Assembly: GCA_023333565.1 (NCBI GenBank)
Contig: JAJKFH010002364.1
Location: 868,001-932,000, forward strand
Direction: 5' to 3'
DNA: 64,000 nucleotides
From: Puffinus mauretanicus
Taxonomy: Eukaryota; Chordata; Aves; Procellariiformes; Procellariidae
The first letter of the stretch is position 1; the number at the start of each line of letters is the position of its first letter. Made by a program: the position numbers and the translations under genes. The notes beneath the pieces were generated by a model. The model saw nothing but the letters and a program-made list of their open reading frames with translations, ran no database searches and had not been told where the DNA came from. Shown piece by piece: positions 24,990 to 36,800 of this stretch.

Positions 24990-25260
24990 TGTCTACTGCA
25001 GAGCCTTTAATAATGGTTATTTCCTGGTAGTGAATGCACGACTTGGTCTAGGGGGACCTGTTTGTAGCATAGTTTTCTGTAATTACCCAAAATTTACACA
25101 GCAATTCCAGGCCTATTATATGGGGCATAGTATGTAATTACAGGCATAACATATTAGGTCCTAATAACAGCAAATATATCATTACACAAATCATTCATGT
25201 TACTGTGCTGATATTTTTATATGGAGTAAGTGAATACAATTACTAATAATTACGATACAC
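24990..25260. promoter_or_regulatory. Candidate conserved non-coding element D
   Basis: A/T-rich and repeat-free, with several homeodomain-like cores (GTAATTACCC, GTAATTACAGG, CTAATAACAG, CTAATAATTACG) packed in 250 bp. The clustering is the only evidence. Confidence 0.25.
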
Positions 25261-25859
25261 ATCTTATAGCTGCAGTGTAACTGGTGCCACTGCGACTTAT
25301 AGCTGGGCAGGGGCAGGAATAAGGAAACTCCCGGTGAAATACGGTAGACTCTGTGAAATACTACATCCGAAAACCAAGGTGGAAACCATCTCTGAATAGT
25401 TTTATGCATGTGCATGTGCGTATGTGTATATATATGACAACTGTATTCATCAAAGCAGCCATCTAGGAAGAGGGATCCACGTTTTCTTGCTTAGATGATG
25501 GATATCCTAGTTAGTTATGGAGGGAGATGGTTCTCCAGGCCCCAGGGCTGTAGAGGGAGGGAATAAATCCTATAAAAGCAGCAGCAAGCAGAGTTGGGCC
25601 AGCAGGTCACCAGGTGAGCCTGTGCAAATGATGCGTCTCACCTTCCAGTTTGGAAGTGCTGGGCTCGGCCCAAGATTTGTAATAAAAGTGCTTTGTGGCA
25701 CTTTAAACCTTCCCTGAAGGGTGACCACTGATCCCTGCCAAATGTAGGTAATTTGTAGGGAAAATGTGTTAGCGCTGGCATCCGTCAGGCAGCGCTGGAT
25801 GTGGTGTGGATTAATGACACAGGAGGGGTGCAAGGCCAGTCCTGACCTTTCCATGCAGC

Positions 25860-25940
25860 TTTATGAGGGATTTGGATTGATGCATATGGGTTTATGAGTG
25901 ATTTGGGTTGATGCACGTTGGTTAATAGGTTGATTTAGGC
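25860..25940. repeat. 31-bp degenerate tandem repeat
   Basis: TTTATGAGKGATTTGGRTTG followed by ATGCA occurs at 25860 and 25891. A partial third unit lies at about 25922 (TTAATAGGTTGATTTAGG). Confidence 0.75.
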
Positions 25941-26434
25941 ACTGCCATCCTGGCACTCCAAGGTACATCATCTCCAAGGTGGAGGGAGGTAGGAGGAGGT
26001 CAGATGCAACGGGGACTTTTTTTCCCTACACCACTATATCAAAAAGGCGGTGACTTCTGTTTCAACACCCACCTATTTCTATCTGCTGCATGGTTTAGGC
26101 TGAAATTTTTCCTTTGCCGACAGGTTAACCTGCTTTCTGGGCTCTGTCTGCAGCATCCCAGCAGCACTTTTGACAGCACTAACTTGCAACGTCAAGTCTT
26201 CTTTCTCCACAGTAACAAGATAAGGGTCAACCACCCTCATCCAGGTTAATAAAAATTTTGTTTACCTCTCCAGAGCACCTCAAACTGACAATATGAGGAG
26301 AAAAACACATAGGCTGGGGTCTGCCCTGAGGCATATCCTCAGGGCCATGTGGTTGGGAGCTATCGACAGGACTTGGCTTGCACTTAGCCACCTTGGTTTG
26401 GGCAGAGGTCCTCGCTGTGCCTGTGCCATGCTGT

Positions 26435-26477
26435 TTCAGTATGGAAATACCCCAATTTTCAGTATGGAAATACCCCA
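26435..26477. repeat. 23-bp tandem duplication
   Basis: TTCAGTATGGAAATACCCCA is present at 26435 and 26458, perfectly repeated. Confidence 0.9.
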
Positions 26478-29179
26478 GGGATGATGAACGGGAACCACGG
26501 AGGCCAGCAGCAGCTTGCCAAAGCCATTTTACCTGGCCATGGAAATCCTGATGGGCCAGCCCGAGCAGTTCATGTGGGGCAGAGGGAGATGGAGGTGCTC
26601 TCTTGAGCCTGGCAAGAGTTGTCGTTGCGCAAATGTGGTTGCATTGGTCTATGACGAGCTACTTCCAATAAAAAGGGCCAGTATGAGTTTGCATCAGGAT
26701 AAAGCCAAAATAATAGCACCGCCCTTGATGGTGACCCACAGCAGAGCACGAGCCACTTCACCGTTGAAAATATGCAAGCGTGGTGGCCAGGGCTCCCCAT
26801 CCCAGGTTGACGCAGCCTTTTGGGGTCCATCCCACCTTACTTTTTGCCCAGGCTTGGTTTGGTCGTGGCCGGGATTCAAGCAGGGGCAGCACCACCATGG
26901 GGGTCACTGCCTGGAGGAGGCTGGTCCTTCGCGCGGGGGCTCTGCACTGCTCGCTCGCCCCGTGCTTTATCTCCTCATTGCTTAACGAACCCGAGAGGGT
27001 GGAAAGTGGGAGCTGTTGATTTATATGAAGCGGGCAGGGATGTTTTCAGAGGCTCAGTGAGCTGTGTCCTTTTGCAGTGTGGCTGTTCTCGTGGTGTTTT
27101 CACGCTCAATGTTCAAGGGTAGAAATGGTAGGAGAGGTCCTACTGCTGCTCTGCTGATCCCACCGCCCGCGATCAACAGACAACCCTTGAAAGAAAGACG
27201 AATTTGACTTTAAGGGGCAGATTACTACACACGGTATTTTTGAAACTCTGCAGATGGCCTTTCAACCACTGGCAACTTAAGCTGATATAAAACCTGGCTT
27301 GAAGATGTTTGGATTTAGAGGTGTCTGCAGGGCAGGGCTCCTCGTGCGAGAAGGACTTGGCAGCTGTGAGGACATTCATTTAACAAGCAGGTAGATGGTG
27401 ACTGCTGCTGCGAATCCTGCGCAATACTTTGAACAAATCTGGCAGTGTTGCCACATTCGTAAGATGATCCTCACCTTGGTCTTCACCTTTGGTATCTCCT
27501 TGGCCGCTAAATTCCCTCAGCAATTGTTAGATCAGAAATAAGGGGGGATGCTAATGTCCTTCACCCACCGCAGCTGGTATCCGAGCAGCAGAAGCGGTAT
27601 GAGCATTAATGGGGCGCAGCGCTTTACGTCTAAGTGACGTTACTGGTTTGGTGTGTGATTTCTGGTTTAATATTGCATTCAGCAGCTGGGAAAAACATAT
27701 ATAAATCCCACTGGCCTCTCAGCATCCCCTTTGCCTAACGAACGTCTTCTCCCCTCTGTCCCATGGCGGGTCATGGTCAGCTGAGCTCCTGCGACTCGCC
27801 CTACGCGGGGGCTGCGTTACAAGGGTTCCCTTGCTCCCCCATCCAAGACTTGGAGCTGGGGGCCAGCGCCAACTGGGAGCAAAGGCTTGGGCTCTGCTGA
27901 CCCCGGGGAGGTGACAGCACGAGGGCTGTTTTGCTTTTTCTAGCATGATACAAACATCATTACCTTGTTACCGGCAGAGGAGAGCCGTCCCTCGGCATGT
28001 TTGCTGGGGAGGAGTGAGGCAAGATCAGCTCCGTACCTCGGCTGACCTCAGCTGCGTGCCCGGCCAGGAAAGCAGTGTCACCTCCGCTGCGGTGTTCGAA
28101 CTCACATGTTTGCTACCCTAGGTAAAAATTTACTCTTGTTGTTGTCAGAGTCGGTTGGTGGAGCTGGGCTGAGCAGCACGGGGCGGTGGTAGGGGTGGCC
28201 ATTGCTGCTTCTCTCGCCTCGCCTGACCTCCCGCTGGGACGCAAAAGCATCCACGCAGCCTTTTGCAGAGGTTTGTTCACTTAAAGCAAGCAAACCATCA
28301 TTTTTTTTTTTTAAACTTTTAAGGGCTGTCTCTCTGCCTGCATTTACTGGAGGGCAGCGGGTGGAATAGCAGGGAATGTTTTAAGGAAAGTGTATTTGGG
28401 AATTTGTAACTGGAAGAACTTGATCCCAAGGGTTAATGTTTCCCTAATCAGAGGGACAAACAATATTGCATAATCTAAAGCCCCAGTTGCAACCCGATGA
28501 TATCACCCAGCTTGTGACTTACGTATTTGCAGCAAATTCCTTATCAACAGGATTTGAAAGGAAAAAAAAAAGGTGTATAAAGAATATCAGCAGTATTGTA
28601 TTGCTGACTCTCCCCGCAGACCTTGCCTTACTGATAATGATTAACTCGCACAAACCGAGAGCCACTGCGGAACTCATGACTAAAATACGATGGCATTTCT
28701 CAAACTAAAAACGCTTGGTGAATTTTGGATGCTGCTCGAAGGCAGAAATTCCCACTGGGTTTCCTTAGCCCCCTGCTACACGGTGTAGCCTGCGTGTGGC
28801 GGGGTGGGGACAACTTGGGGTTGTCCCCATCGCTCTTGCTCAAAACCCAGATGGGAGAATTGCATGGCCTCGTACTAAAACTGCAGTTCCCCCTTTAGGT
28901 CATCTTGCAATGCTGTTTGTTTTTTTTTTTACTGCCTTCCAGTTCCCTTTCTCTCACTGTTTTCTGCGGCTGGGCCACATCCGTGGGGTCCAGCCACTTG
29001 CTGGTTCTTGAAAGCAAATGCACTTTAAACCCAGCCCTTTGACATGGGTGCAAACACCCCTGGAGTGTTTCCTGCAGTCCATGAGCTCAGCCCCTCTCCC
29101 CGTTAGAAGCTAAAAAGCTGGCCTTAATGTATATAACTTAAGACAGGGTTAAAAACTGTGCTTTAATAAAGAAATACAA

Positions 29180-30846
29180 ATAACAGTCTAAAAATGTATT
29201 TTATTGGGCTGCTAATAACGACCGGCGGCGAGGGCGGAGGGGTGAGCAGTATAATGAGCTCCTGGGAAGCGGCTTGGACACAGCCGTCCCCCGTGTGTCC
29301 CAGAAATCAGGTAGAAGACATCTCGAGCATCCTCACCGGGAGCTCGCCCATCCTCGCCCGGGCCAGGGGACTTGGCAGCAAGCAGACCGTCACCGCGCAG
29401 CCTGGCTCCCCCCAGACCCAGACCCTGCTCCGCTGAGCTCAGGTTTTACCGGCTCCCCAGCTCGGCGTTCATCTGTCGATTGCTCAGCTTGGGAAATAAA
29501 ACGGGCGGGCACTGAGGAGTTCAAGTTTTGTATTCATGTCAGTAAAACAGAGTCGATTCCGCTCCCCTGCCCGCTGACGCTCGCCCGCCCCAGCCCCTCG
29601 CCCTCCCCAGCGCCTGGCGATGCCCGGCCGGATTCGGACTGGAGTAAGTCAGACACCCGGGAACCTGATTTATGCTGATATAGCCAGGACGCGAACCTGG
29701 CCTCACAAATAACCTTTCCCCTTGAGTGGGAAAGAAAATACGTTAATCTCCTTGGTTTGGAAACCCATTTTTTTTTTCTTGAACACAGAGCTCAGTCCCC
29801 CCATCATTAGCAGATGTCTTGCATACGAACTGCATTACCTATAAAGTCTGCTTACTCCAAGCAAATGTTTCTCAATCTTTTCTTTTTTTTTACTTCAATT
29901 TGAAGTGAAAGGTACAGTATAGGATTCAAATGCTTTTGCATTACACGGGTTTCTGACCACTTGAAAAACCCCACGGAAAAAACGACTTCACAAACCTGAA
30001 TCGTTTTGCTGCATTTCATTCTGCCTAGCTGAACTTTCTTTTGATTTCCTCTTTTTTTTTTTTTTGCTTTACAGGGCACTTAGCTTTTGCTTATTTAATT
30101 TTATTTATTTATTTAAAAAAAAAAAAAAAAATCATAGCTCCTGTTTCAGCTCTCACTTCGTGTCAGTATTTCTACCCTGTGGATGTGTCGCACAGGCAGG
30201 AACGTCAAGAAATTGCCCAAAAGGCAGAACTACGGAGTAGCTCAAAGAAAGAATCAAACCTGAACGCCGAAGCACGACGTGGTGGTGTCCCAGCTCTTGC
30301 CCACACCAAACGCCGGCTCCAGGGCTGCAGGGAAGTGCTGGCAGGAGCAATAAGAGGTGACCCACAGAAATTCGGCTTTGTCACCGGCAGCTGGCTGGCC
30401 TGCTCGCCACCATCTGAATGGCACCTCTGATTTTTCTTTGGCTCAAAGATTTAACGTTAAGGCAAAAATAAGACACAGTGTAGAAGCTCCATCAAATCTT
30501 TGGCACAACAGCAACAACAACAACAACAAAAAATTACTGTACACATGAGCTGAGAGGGTAACATTTCCCAGTTAAGCAAAGGGAAAAGTGCTAAATAAAT
30601 TGCACGTACTAAAAGGTGGCTGGCTTAACAACAATAAGAAGCATCCCTGTCCTTTTTTTTTTTTTTTTCCTTTTTTCCTTTCTGTTCCAGAGATTAAGAA
30701 AGTTCAAAGTTCCTTGGCCAATCGTCATCTCGAAAAGGGGTTTCTGCAAAAAAGCTGCTTGCAGTCTTCATCTGGATCGTGCAACCTTTGCCAAGAACAG
30801 ATGTAACTCTGGCTGGAAGCTCTTCTGAATCCTCCCTTCCTGGTTA
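29180..30846 (-). other. ATOH8: Probable ATOH8 3' UTR with two candidate poly(A) regions
   Basis: This follows the double stop of ATOH8 on the minus strand. Three overlapping AATAAA signals lie at 30113-30100, giving a UTR of about 750 nt. A further AATAAA lies at 29205-29200, giving about 1.65 kb. The first cluster sits beside a 17-base A run on the + strand (30115-30131), which is U-rich in the transcript and could be a simple-sequence artefact. The segment has T and A tracts (30052-30065, 30653-30668) but no recognised interspersed repeat. The distal part, 29215-29640, is CpG-rich. The true end cannot be fixed without transcript data. Confidence 0.5.
29215..29640. promoter_or_regulatory. 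CpG-rich patch near the ATOH8 distal 3' end
   Basis: CpG-dense sequence (GACCGGCGGCGAGGGCGG, CGCCCGCCCCAGCCC, GATGCCCGGCCGGATTCGG) in otherwise average DNA. It could be a 3' CpG island or a promoter for an unannotated transcript. No reading frame in it is convincing. Confidence 0.35.
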
Positions 30847-30852
30847 TTACTC
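30847..30852 (-). CDS. ATOH8: ATOH8 coding exon 3 start: terminal Glu codon and stop
   Basis: Exon 2 ends in KKRK, and the family protein ends KKRKE, so the last exon must begin with a Glu codon followed by a stop. On the minus strand at 30852 there is a strong acceptor, CTTTCTCTTTCCAG, followed directly by GAG TAA TAA: Glu and two consecutive stops. I scanned 1-39865 by eye for an AG followed by a Glu codon and a stop. This was the only hit with a good polypyrimidine tract; weaker ones lie near 39173 and 33797. The resulting intron 2 is 9.0 kb. The remainder of the exon is 3' UTR. Confidence 0.82.
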   Translation of the reverse strand, partial: E

Positions 30853-33800
30853 CTGGAAAGAGAAAGATGCACCATCAGAACAGCAAACGCTCGGTGTCCT
30901 GGCGGCTCCCTGCCCAAATGACTGTCGTTGACACACGCTGGGGTGTCCTCGGGGACCGCTGGCCATGGGACCCGCTAAAAGTTGGGCTTGCAGAGCAACC
31001 ACCTATAGATGCCACAACGGTGGCCAGAGCCCACGTAGAGCAGAGGGACTGGCGGAGAGGGGACAAGGAAGGTTTGAGGAAGAAATGCAAGCAGGTAATT
31101 AGGTGCTGGCTCCAGCTCCTGCTGCAAAAATAATTAGAAATGATGGCAAATACCTGCTTTTGACAAGACCTGCAGCTTTTTGGGTCTATTTTCAGCTTCA
31201 GAAGCCAATCTCAGAATTCCAGAGGGAAAGCAAAGGAGTTGGGACAAGCTAGATTTGTGCAGGGTATGGGGTTTATTTCTGTATTTACTTTTCTGCGTGC
31301 GTGGCTTCTCAGCCTGCAGGACTGCAACCTGTCCCTTGTGCCTGCGCATCCCCCCGCGCATCACGGCTGTGGCAGATGTATTTGGGTAATTGCATTTGGC
31401 TACGGGGTATTACGGCCAGGTCCATTGGAAAATGCACAACTCCAAAGCCCAGCAGCTTCAGACAGGGAAAACCTCATCTAAACCCCCTTGAACATTAAAA
31501 TAAGCCCAGCGAATACCCCACAAACAATCGTTAGCATAGTTCAAAACAGAGGAAAATCCTCAGGGCCTGCTTCTTCATGAGATCGCATCTCCGTGGTCCA
31601 AACTGCCTTCATCACGTGGGCTCCTAAATCCTCCTTTAAGTAACTCAGGAATTAGAAACTTGGAAATGAGATCCCATTTACTGAGTCCAACCACCGTTTC
31701 TTGCTTTTTGCCAGTGGATTTAAGAGCCCTTCAGGGTGCAGTACGGCCTCTGAAGGTCCTTTGGACACGGTCATCAATTCCCTGGACAGCTCAGCCGTCT
31801 TTCTGACAGTCTTAAAAAGGTCAAACTCCTTAAAGCTTGTCCTGAAAAACATTTTTTCCTCAATCCGCTTTGTTTCTATATTGCCTCTCCTTTTCCATTA
31901 CTGGATATTGTAACATTAAGGTATAAAATATTACTAAGATACCGATGTTTTATTTTATTTTATTTATTAAATTTAATTTTCTTTATTTTATTTTATTTTA
32001 CTTATTTTATTGCTATTGCTAGGGCAGCTGCTTCTGAGATCAACCATCACAGCTGAGCATCCACGCCAGGCTAAGGGGGCAGGGTGACCCAAAATCCACC
32101 TTGCCACCCCCTCCTGCAAAATGTAGACCCTGGGAAGCCCAGGATTGCCCCAGGACCATCAGGATTTCCCTCGACAAGAGTATTTCACTGAAAGGGCCCA
32201 GCTCATCCCCCATGCAAGAAAAGCTGATCTCTGCTGGACCCCGGACTCCTGGAGTTGGGGTCAGCACATCTGGATACGGTGGAGGCGGCGTTTGGCCGTG
32301 CGGCTCTGCTGGAGGACAGGAGCCCTGGGCAGGCTGCATCCCAGCGCATCCCAGCAATAACAAAGTCCCCGGATAAACGTCACTCCATCAGTCCCAGCCC
32401 GCATCGGTTGCTCTCCTGCGTAAGCAATAATGAACTCTTCACATCTGGCACACGCCAAATCAGAAAACAGAGCTTGTTATTGCAATTATTATCAATAAGG
32501 AGGCATCTCTGCTGACTGTAAGACACTACCTAGTGCTGCTCGGAGCAGGAGAACGTAGAAACTATCGCCCTAATTCAAGGCCCTAATTGGGATTTTGGAT
32601 TTTGAATAAATGAGGTTTAGGTGGGAGAATGACAAACAGCTTTGTGTATCACAAATGTTTTTGTTAGGAAACCCCTAAAATTATTTTCCAACTATAAATA
32701 CTATATATTAATAACCTGAAATAGAAATATCGGTTGTTTCATTTATCCCATATGGAAAGAAAATGTAAAAGAAGAAAAAGGAGGGAAGCAATGACCGCTC
32801 TCATTAATATTAAAAGACAGTAGAGAGACAAATCCCCCCTGTTCCCGTCTGGAACAGCAGTCTTAGCAAGCAAAACCTTTTCCACTGCAGGAACGAATTA
32901 CCCAGCAATAGCAGCCTCATGCCCTAAGCCAAAGCCACCGGAGTCACAGGGCCGCCGGTCCCCTCTCTTGTGCCTCTGGTGTTCTTTAAAGTGCTGAACA
33001 AACAGGACCTGAGATTGTCGTTAGAAATTACTGTGAGCTGTAACACCTCCTGCATTCATAGAATCATTAAGGTTGGAAAAGACCTCTAAGATCATCGAGT
33101 CCAACCGTCAACCCAACACCACCATGCCCACTACACCATGTCCCTAAGCGCCTCATCTACAGGTTCAGAGAGACCCTTCCCTTTAGCTCAGGGTGCTCGA
33201 TGCTGATCAAAAGCATCGGTGGCTTTTGGGAAGCAGGATGGTTTTAGGAAGAGGAGCCTCAGTGGCAGGTCTCTGCCCTGAAGTCTTTGTAATCGGGGAA
33301 GATCAGCCACGGCGGGGCAAGAGGGCATCTGTACAAACCAGCCAAGGGCAGGTAAGGGCCGTACCTTCAAGGCGAAGAAAATGGCAAGAGGAATGGTGAG
33401 ATCTCTCTGCCACACGGTGCAGGATCTCAGCAGACCTCGCTGGCACCGCTTGGTTGGTCCCACCGCTGCCCGACGCTGGCCGTGGGTCATGTTAGGTGGG
33501 AACAAGCTCCTTTCTTTCCCCCCTCCACCTTTTTCCACTCCAGCCAGGAGCTCTGAAGACAGATTTATTAACCAGGGTCTGCTTTAAACTAATAATATCA
33601 GAACTCCCATGGCTCTTGAATTTGACAACTGGCCCAATGACCTTGGTGAGTTTGCAGCATCCCGGAGCATTTCAATCTCTATAAATCAAAGCACTTCTGG
33701 AATTGAGTCGGCCTTTGTTCCAGGGCTTCTCCTGTCTCTTCTGCTCACATTTTCCTTTTGCTGGAGTTACCTGATATCTGCGGGGCGGATCTTACCCTAT

Positions 33801-36800
33801 TCCTGGTAATACCCTCACTACAAAGGGAATGGAGCTGATGCTGGGAGCCTGCTCCCACCGTGGGAGCAAATCCCCAGCCCCAGCCTTTGCACGCTGCGAT
33901 GCGGCTGCTCCAACACCCCTTAAGGCAAAGGGGGTTTTGGGGTGCTGTCATGCAACAGCGGGGTCCCACATCACATCCCTTTTGCAAGGAAAAGCTTTCG
34001 GCCCTGCTCTTTGGGCTACTGATGTTCCAACCCCCGACGGGCCAACGCAGGGTGTGCAGCGGCCCCGGGGACGCACAGAGCTGCTCCTGCCTCCCTGCCC
34101 GGCGTTGGGGGAACTTGCTCACGAACTTGTCACCAGCCCTTAGCCTCACACCCGTGCCCTATTTGCAAGTGCTGTTTCGGCTTTCAGGGACATATCAAAC
34201 GCAAGCGATAAGCACGGGAATCCGCTACGGCGCTTACGCAGCCTCACTACCCCCTCGCCGCCTTATTTTTAAGCGGGTCTCTTCCCCGGGTGCGTAATCC
34301 TTCAGCTAGCACGGGGCAGGGATAACTCATGGCCGGGTGGATCCAGGCCCCCCTCCCTCGGGGATGCTGCTGTCCCACTGTCCCGCAGGCAGACGGACGG
34401 CTCGGAGCTGGTCGCGGCTCTCCTGTGGTCCAGCTCCTCCCCGGGGCCCGCGGAGCCGGCGGCCGTGGGGAAGCAGACTGGCTGGCTGCCCGCTCTCGCC
34501 TGCAAGTCCTAGCAGGGAAATGAAGCTATTTTTAAAGAGGAACCTCTGCTAAGTCAAACTGCAGAGAAAGGGAGGTCGAACCTCATTATCGGACCCCCCC
34601 TCCGCCCCCCCCCGCAACCCGCACAGGACGGGAAGCGGCGAGGAAGAAATGCCATGCAGATGATCAAGATTTTTACTGTGCTGGCTCCGAATGTGTTATA
34701 ATAATCAATATCAGATGATCAATAACAGCAAGTCCCGGCAGCCAGGATCATCCGCGCAAACCAGGGGGTGGGAGCTGTGGCTTTATCTCGGGGCCCTGTC
34801 TAAATAAATCACCAGTCATGATACAGTGTTATAGAAAAAATATGCTCCAAGCGAACGGTTTCAGTGCCATACAAATCAAGCCTGCCACTACCATTTCTCT
34901 TTTATAATAGAAAACCTTAACTTGTTCACTTCTGCATGTAAAGACACCCGCAGAACGCCCTCCTTTGAATTTTTCAATGGGAGTAAGTGTTACCTAGAGC
35001 GGGAGCTCTGCTTTTAGCAAAATAGCAATGAGGCGGCATCAAGGCATGGCAGAACACCACAATAACTATTTTATATAATGCAATAATTAGATACACAACG
35101 TGAGCCATTTTAGTGCAGCAGACTGCAACAAATAGAGTGGCTTTTCATTCTATATATGCTTCTATATCATTTAATTATTGGGGAATATATATATATAGAG
35201 AGAGAGGGCATTTTTAATTTTTAATTCCTTGCGTCTGTGCGCATCCACACACGCAGGCACAAAAACAAGAAACTAAATTCCAGCCGAAAACTTTTATTGA
35301 GCTCCAACTGCTCGCCTGTTATTCATAACCCAGTTTCCTCTCTCACAAAGAGACCTTTCGCATGGTTTGGGGTTGGTTTTTTTTTTTTTTTTAAATGTGT
35401 GTGTGTGGGTTTGTTTTTTTTTTTTCCCCCCCCTTCTTTTTTTTTTTTTTCCCCCCCCCTTCTGCCTCGCTAACAGCTGCTCGCAGTGTTGTATCCTGAG
35501 TGATGATGAGGTTCTGAAAGTGTTTTTTTGGAACAGATGGCCAGGAGAGAGCCGGGGAATGTGCCAGCAGCGAGCTGGGGAATGCGCCAAGTCCTGCAGT
35601 GACTGAGTACTCCGGGTTCCAGCTCGCGTGCCTTTCCCCTGCCCTCTGCCCCAAGTGGCGCCAGCAGGACTTCCCAGCTCGCGCTCCGAACATCTGGAGT
35701 CTGCGACTGCCAGAAGAGCCGGGACGGCGGGGGGAGGATGAAGCAAAAAAAAAAAAAAAAAAAACCACCAAAAAAAAAAAAAAAATAATATCCCTCACCC
35801 ATCCCTCCCCGCTCCGGCTTAGCTCCCATGGCCGCGGCGATGTTGCTGCCTAGCACCAGGGTTAATCAAAAGCAAAAAGGGGAGGGGAAGGAAAAGAAAA
35901 TGAACCTTGCGATGGGAGTTTGGGGTTTGTTTTTTTTTTTTTAGCGCTGGGGGTTTTCTGTTCGGTGCTGGGTGCTGGGTGTGGTGTATAGGGTCGGATC
36001 CTGCTCTGTGTAGGCGGAAGGGCTGTGGTTGCGGTGCCTGGTGGGGAGGTAAGGTCTGCCCCGTGGCCCTGGGGGCCGGATCCTGTGGGGCTGGGGGGGG
36101 CTGCGGTGCACAGCTCCGCACCCACAAAACCACCAATCTCCAGGGAGAGCACCCGGCCATGCACCCTAAAGCCCTAACCCTACCCGGAGCCATAACGCCG
36201 CCTTCCTGCAGGGCACCAGGATTTGGCCCTGGGGGGGGTGGAAAGACTACAAAAAGAGACTGTGCGAACAGCAGGCTGGACCCCAAACCCCACAAAATCC
36301 AGGCGAGGCTTTCAGACGACCTCTGGCCACTCGGGATCACGTCCCGTGCAGGAACAGGGCACACCAGGGATGAGGAAACTCGGACTCCCCTTTCTGATCC
36401 ACCTCCTTTCACCAGCGCTGCCGGAGGATCCTCTTGGCTGGAGCCAAGGGCGGATCCCCCCCCCTTTTCCCAGGACATCGGTGTGGTCCCTACAGGACTC
36501 GGGGCTCTGCTGAGGGTGTCGCAACCCAAATCTCCGACGTGGTGCGACTCTTGCGTGCGTGGTGAAGGGCAAGGCTTAGTCCGGATCACTTGTATAACCA
36601 AGCAAAAGGCAGCTTTAAAAAATGAAGACTATCATCAGAATTCACCACCCCCCCGTGCAGCTTGGTTTTTGAAAGGAAAAGGCATTTGAAGCCCTTCAAG
36701 TACCCCCTTTGCCGCTTCTAAATGAGATCTCCCATCACCAAACACCCCCGGTCAAGTCTCAATTGCAACAACTAAAATCACCGTATAACTGTAGTTAGGA

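Larger units (their letters stand above)
25261..29179. other. Intergenic DNA between candidate element D and the ATOH8 3' end
   Basis: It contains the small tandem repeats at 25860 and 26435, and otherwise unique DNA. The 156-codon frame at 26515-26985 has no recognisable domain. Confidence 0.5.

Noticed and set aside
26515..26985. 156-codon frame
   Set aside because: No domain, mixed composition, no promoter or splice signals.
1..29000. ST3GAL5, expected neighbour on this side from mammalian gene order
   Set aside because: No frame shows sialyltransferase motifs; the gene is either beyond the window or elsewhere.
33790..33810. Alternative acceptor for the last ATOH8 exon (AG|GAATAG)
   Set aside because: No polypyrimidine tract precedes it.
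35237..35473. Phenylalanine/proline-rich frame in the T/C homopolymer cluster
   Set aside because: Translation of simple sequence only.
36158..36186. Telomere-like CCCTAA words
   Set aside because: Only two or three imperfect units, so not an interstitial telomere array.
35819..36689. Two overlapping 260-codon open frames, one on each strand, in intron 2
   Set aside because: They overlap almost entirely, lie in G+C-rich DNA that lacks stops, and show low-complexity Pro/Gly-rich translations with no domain or splice context.
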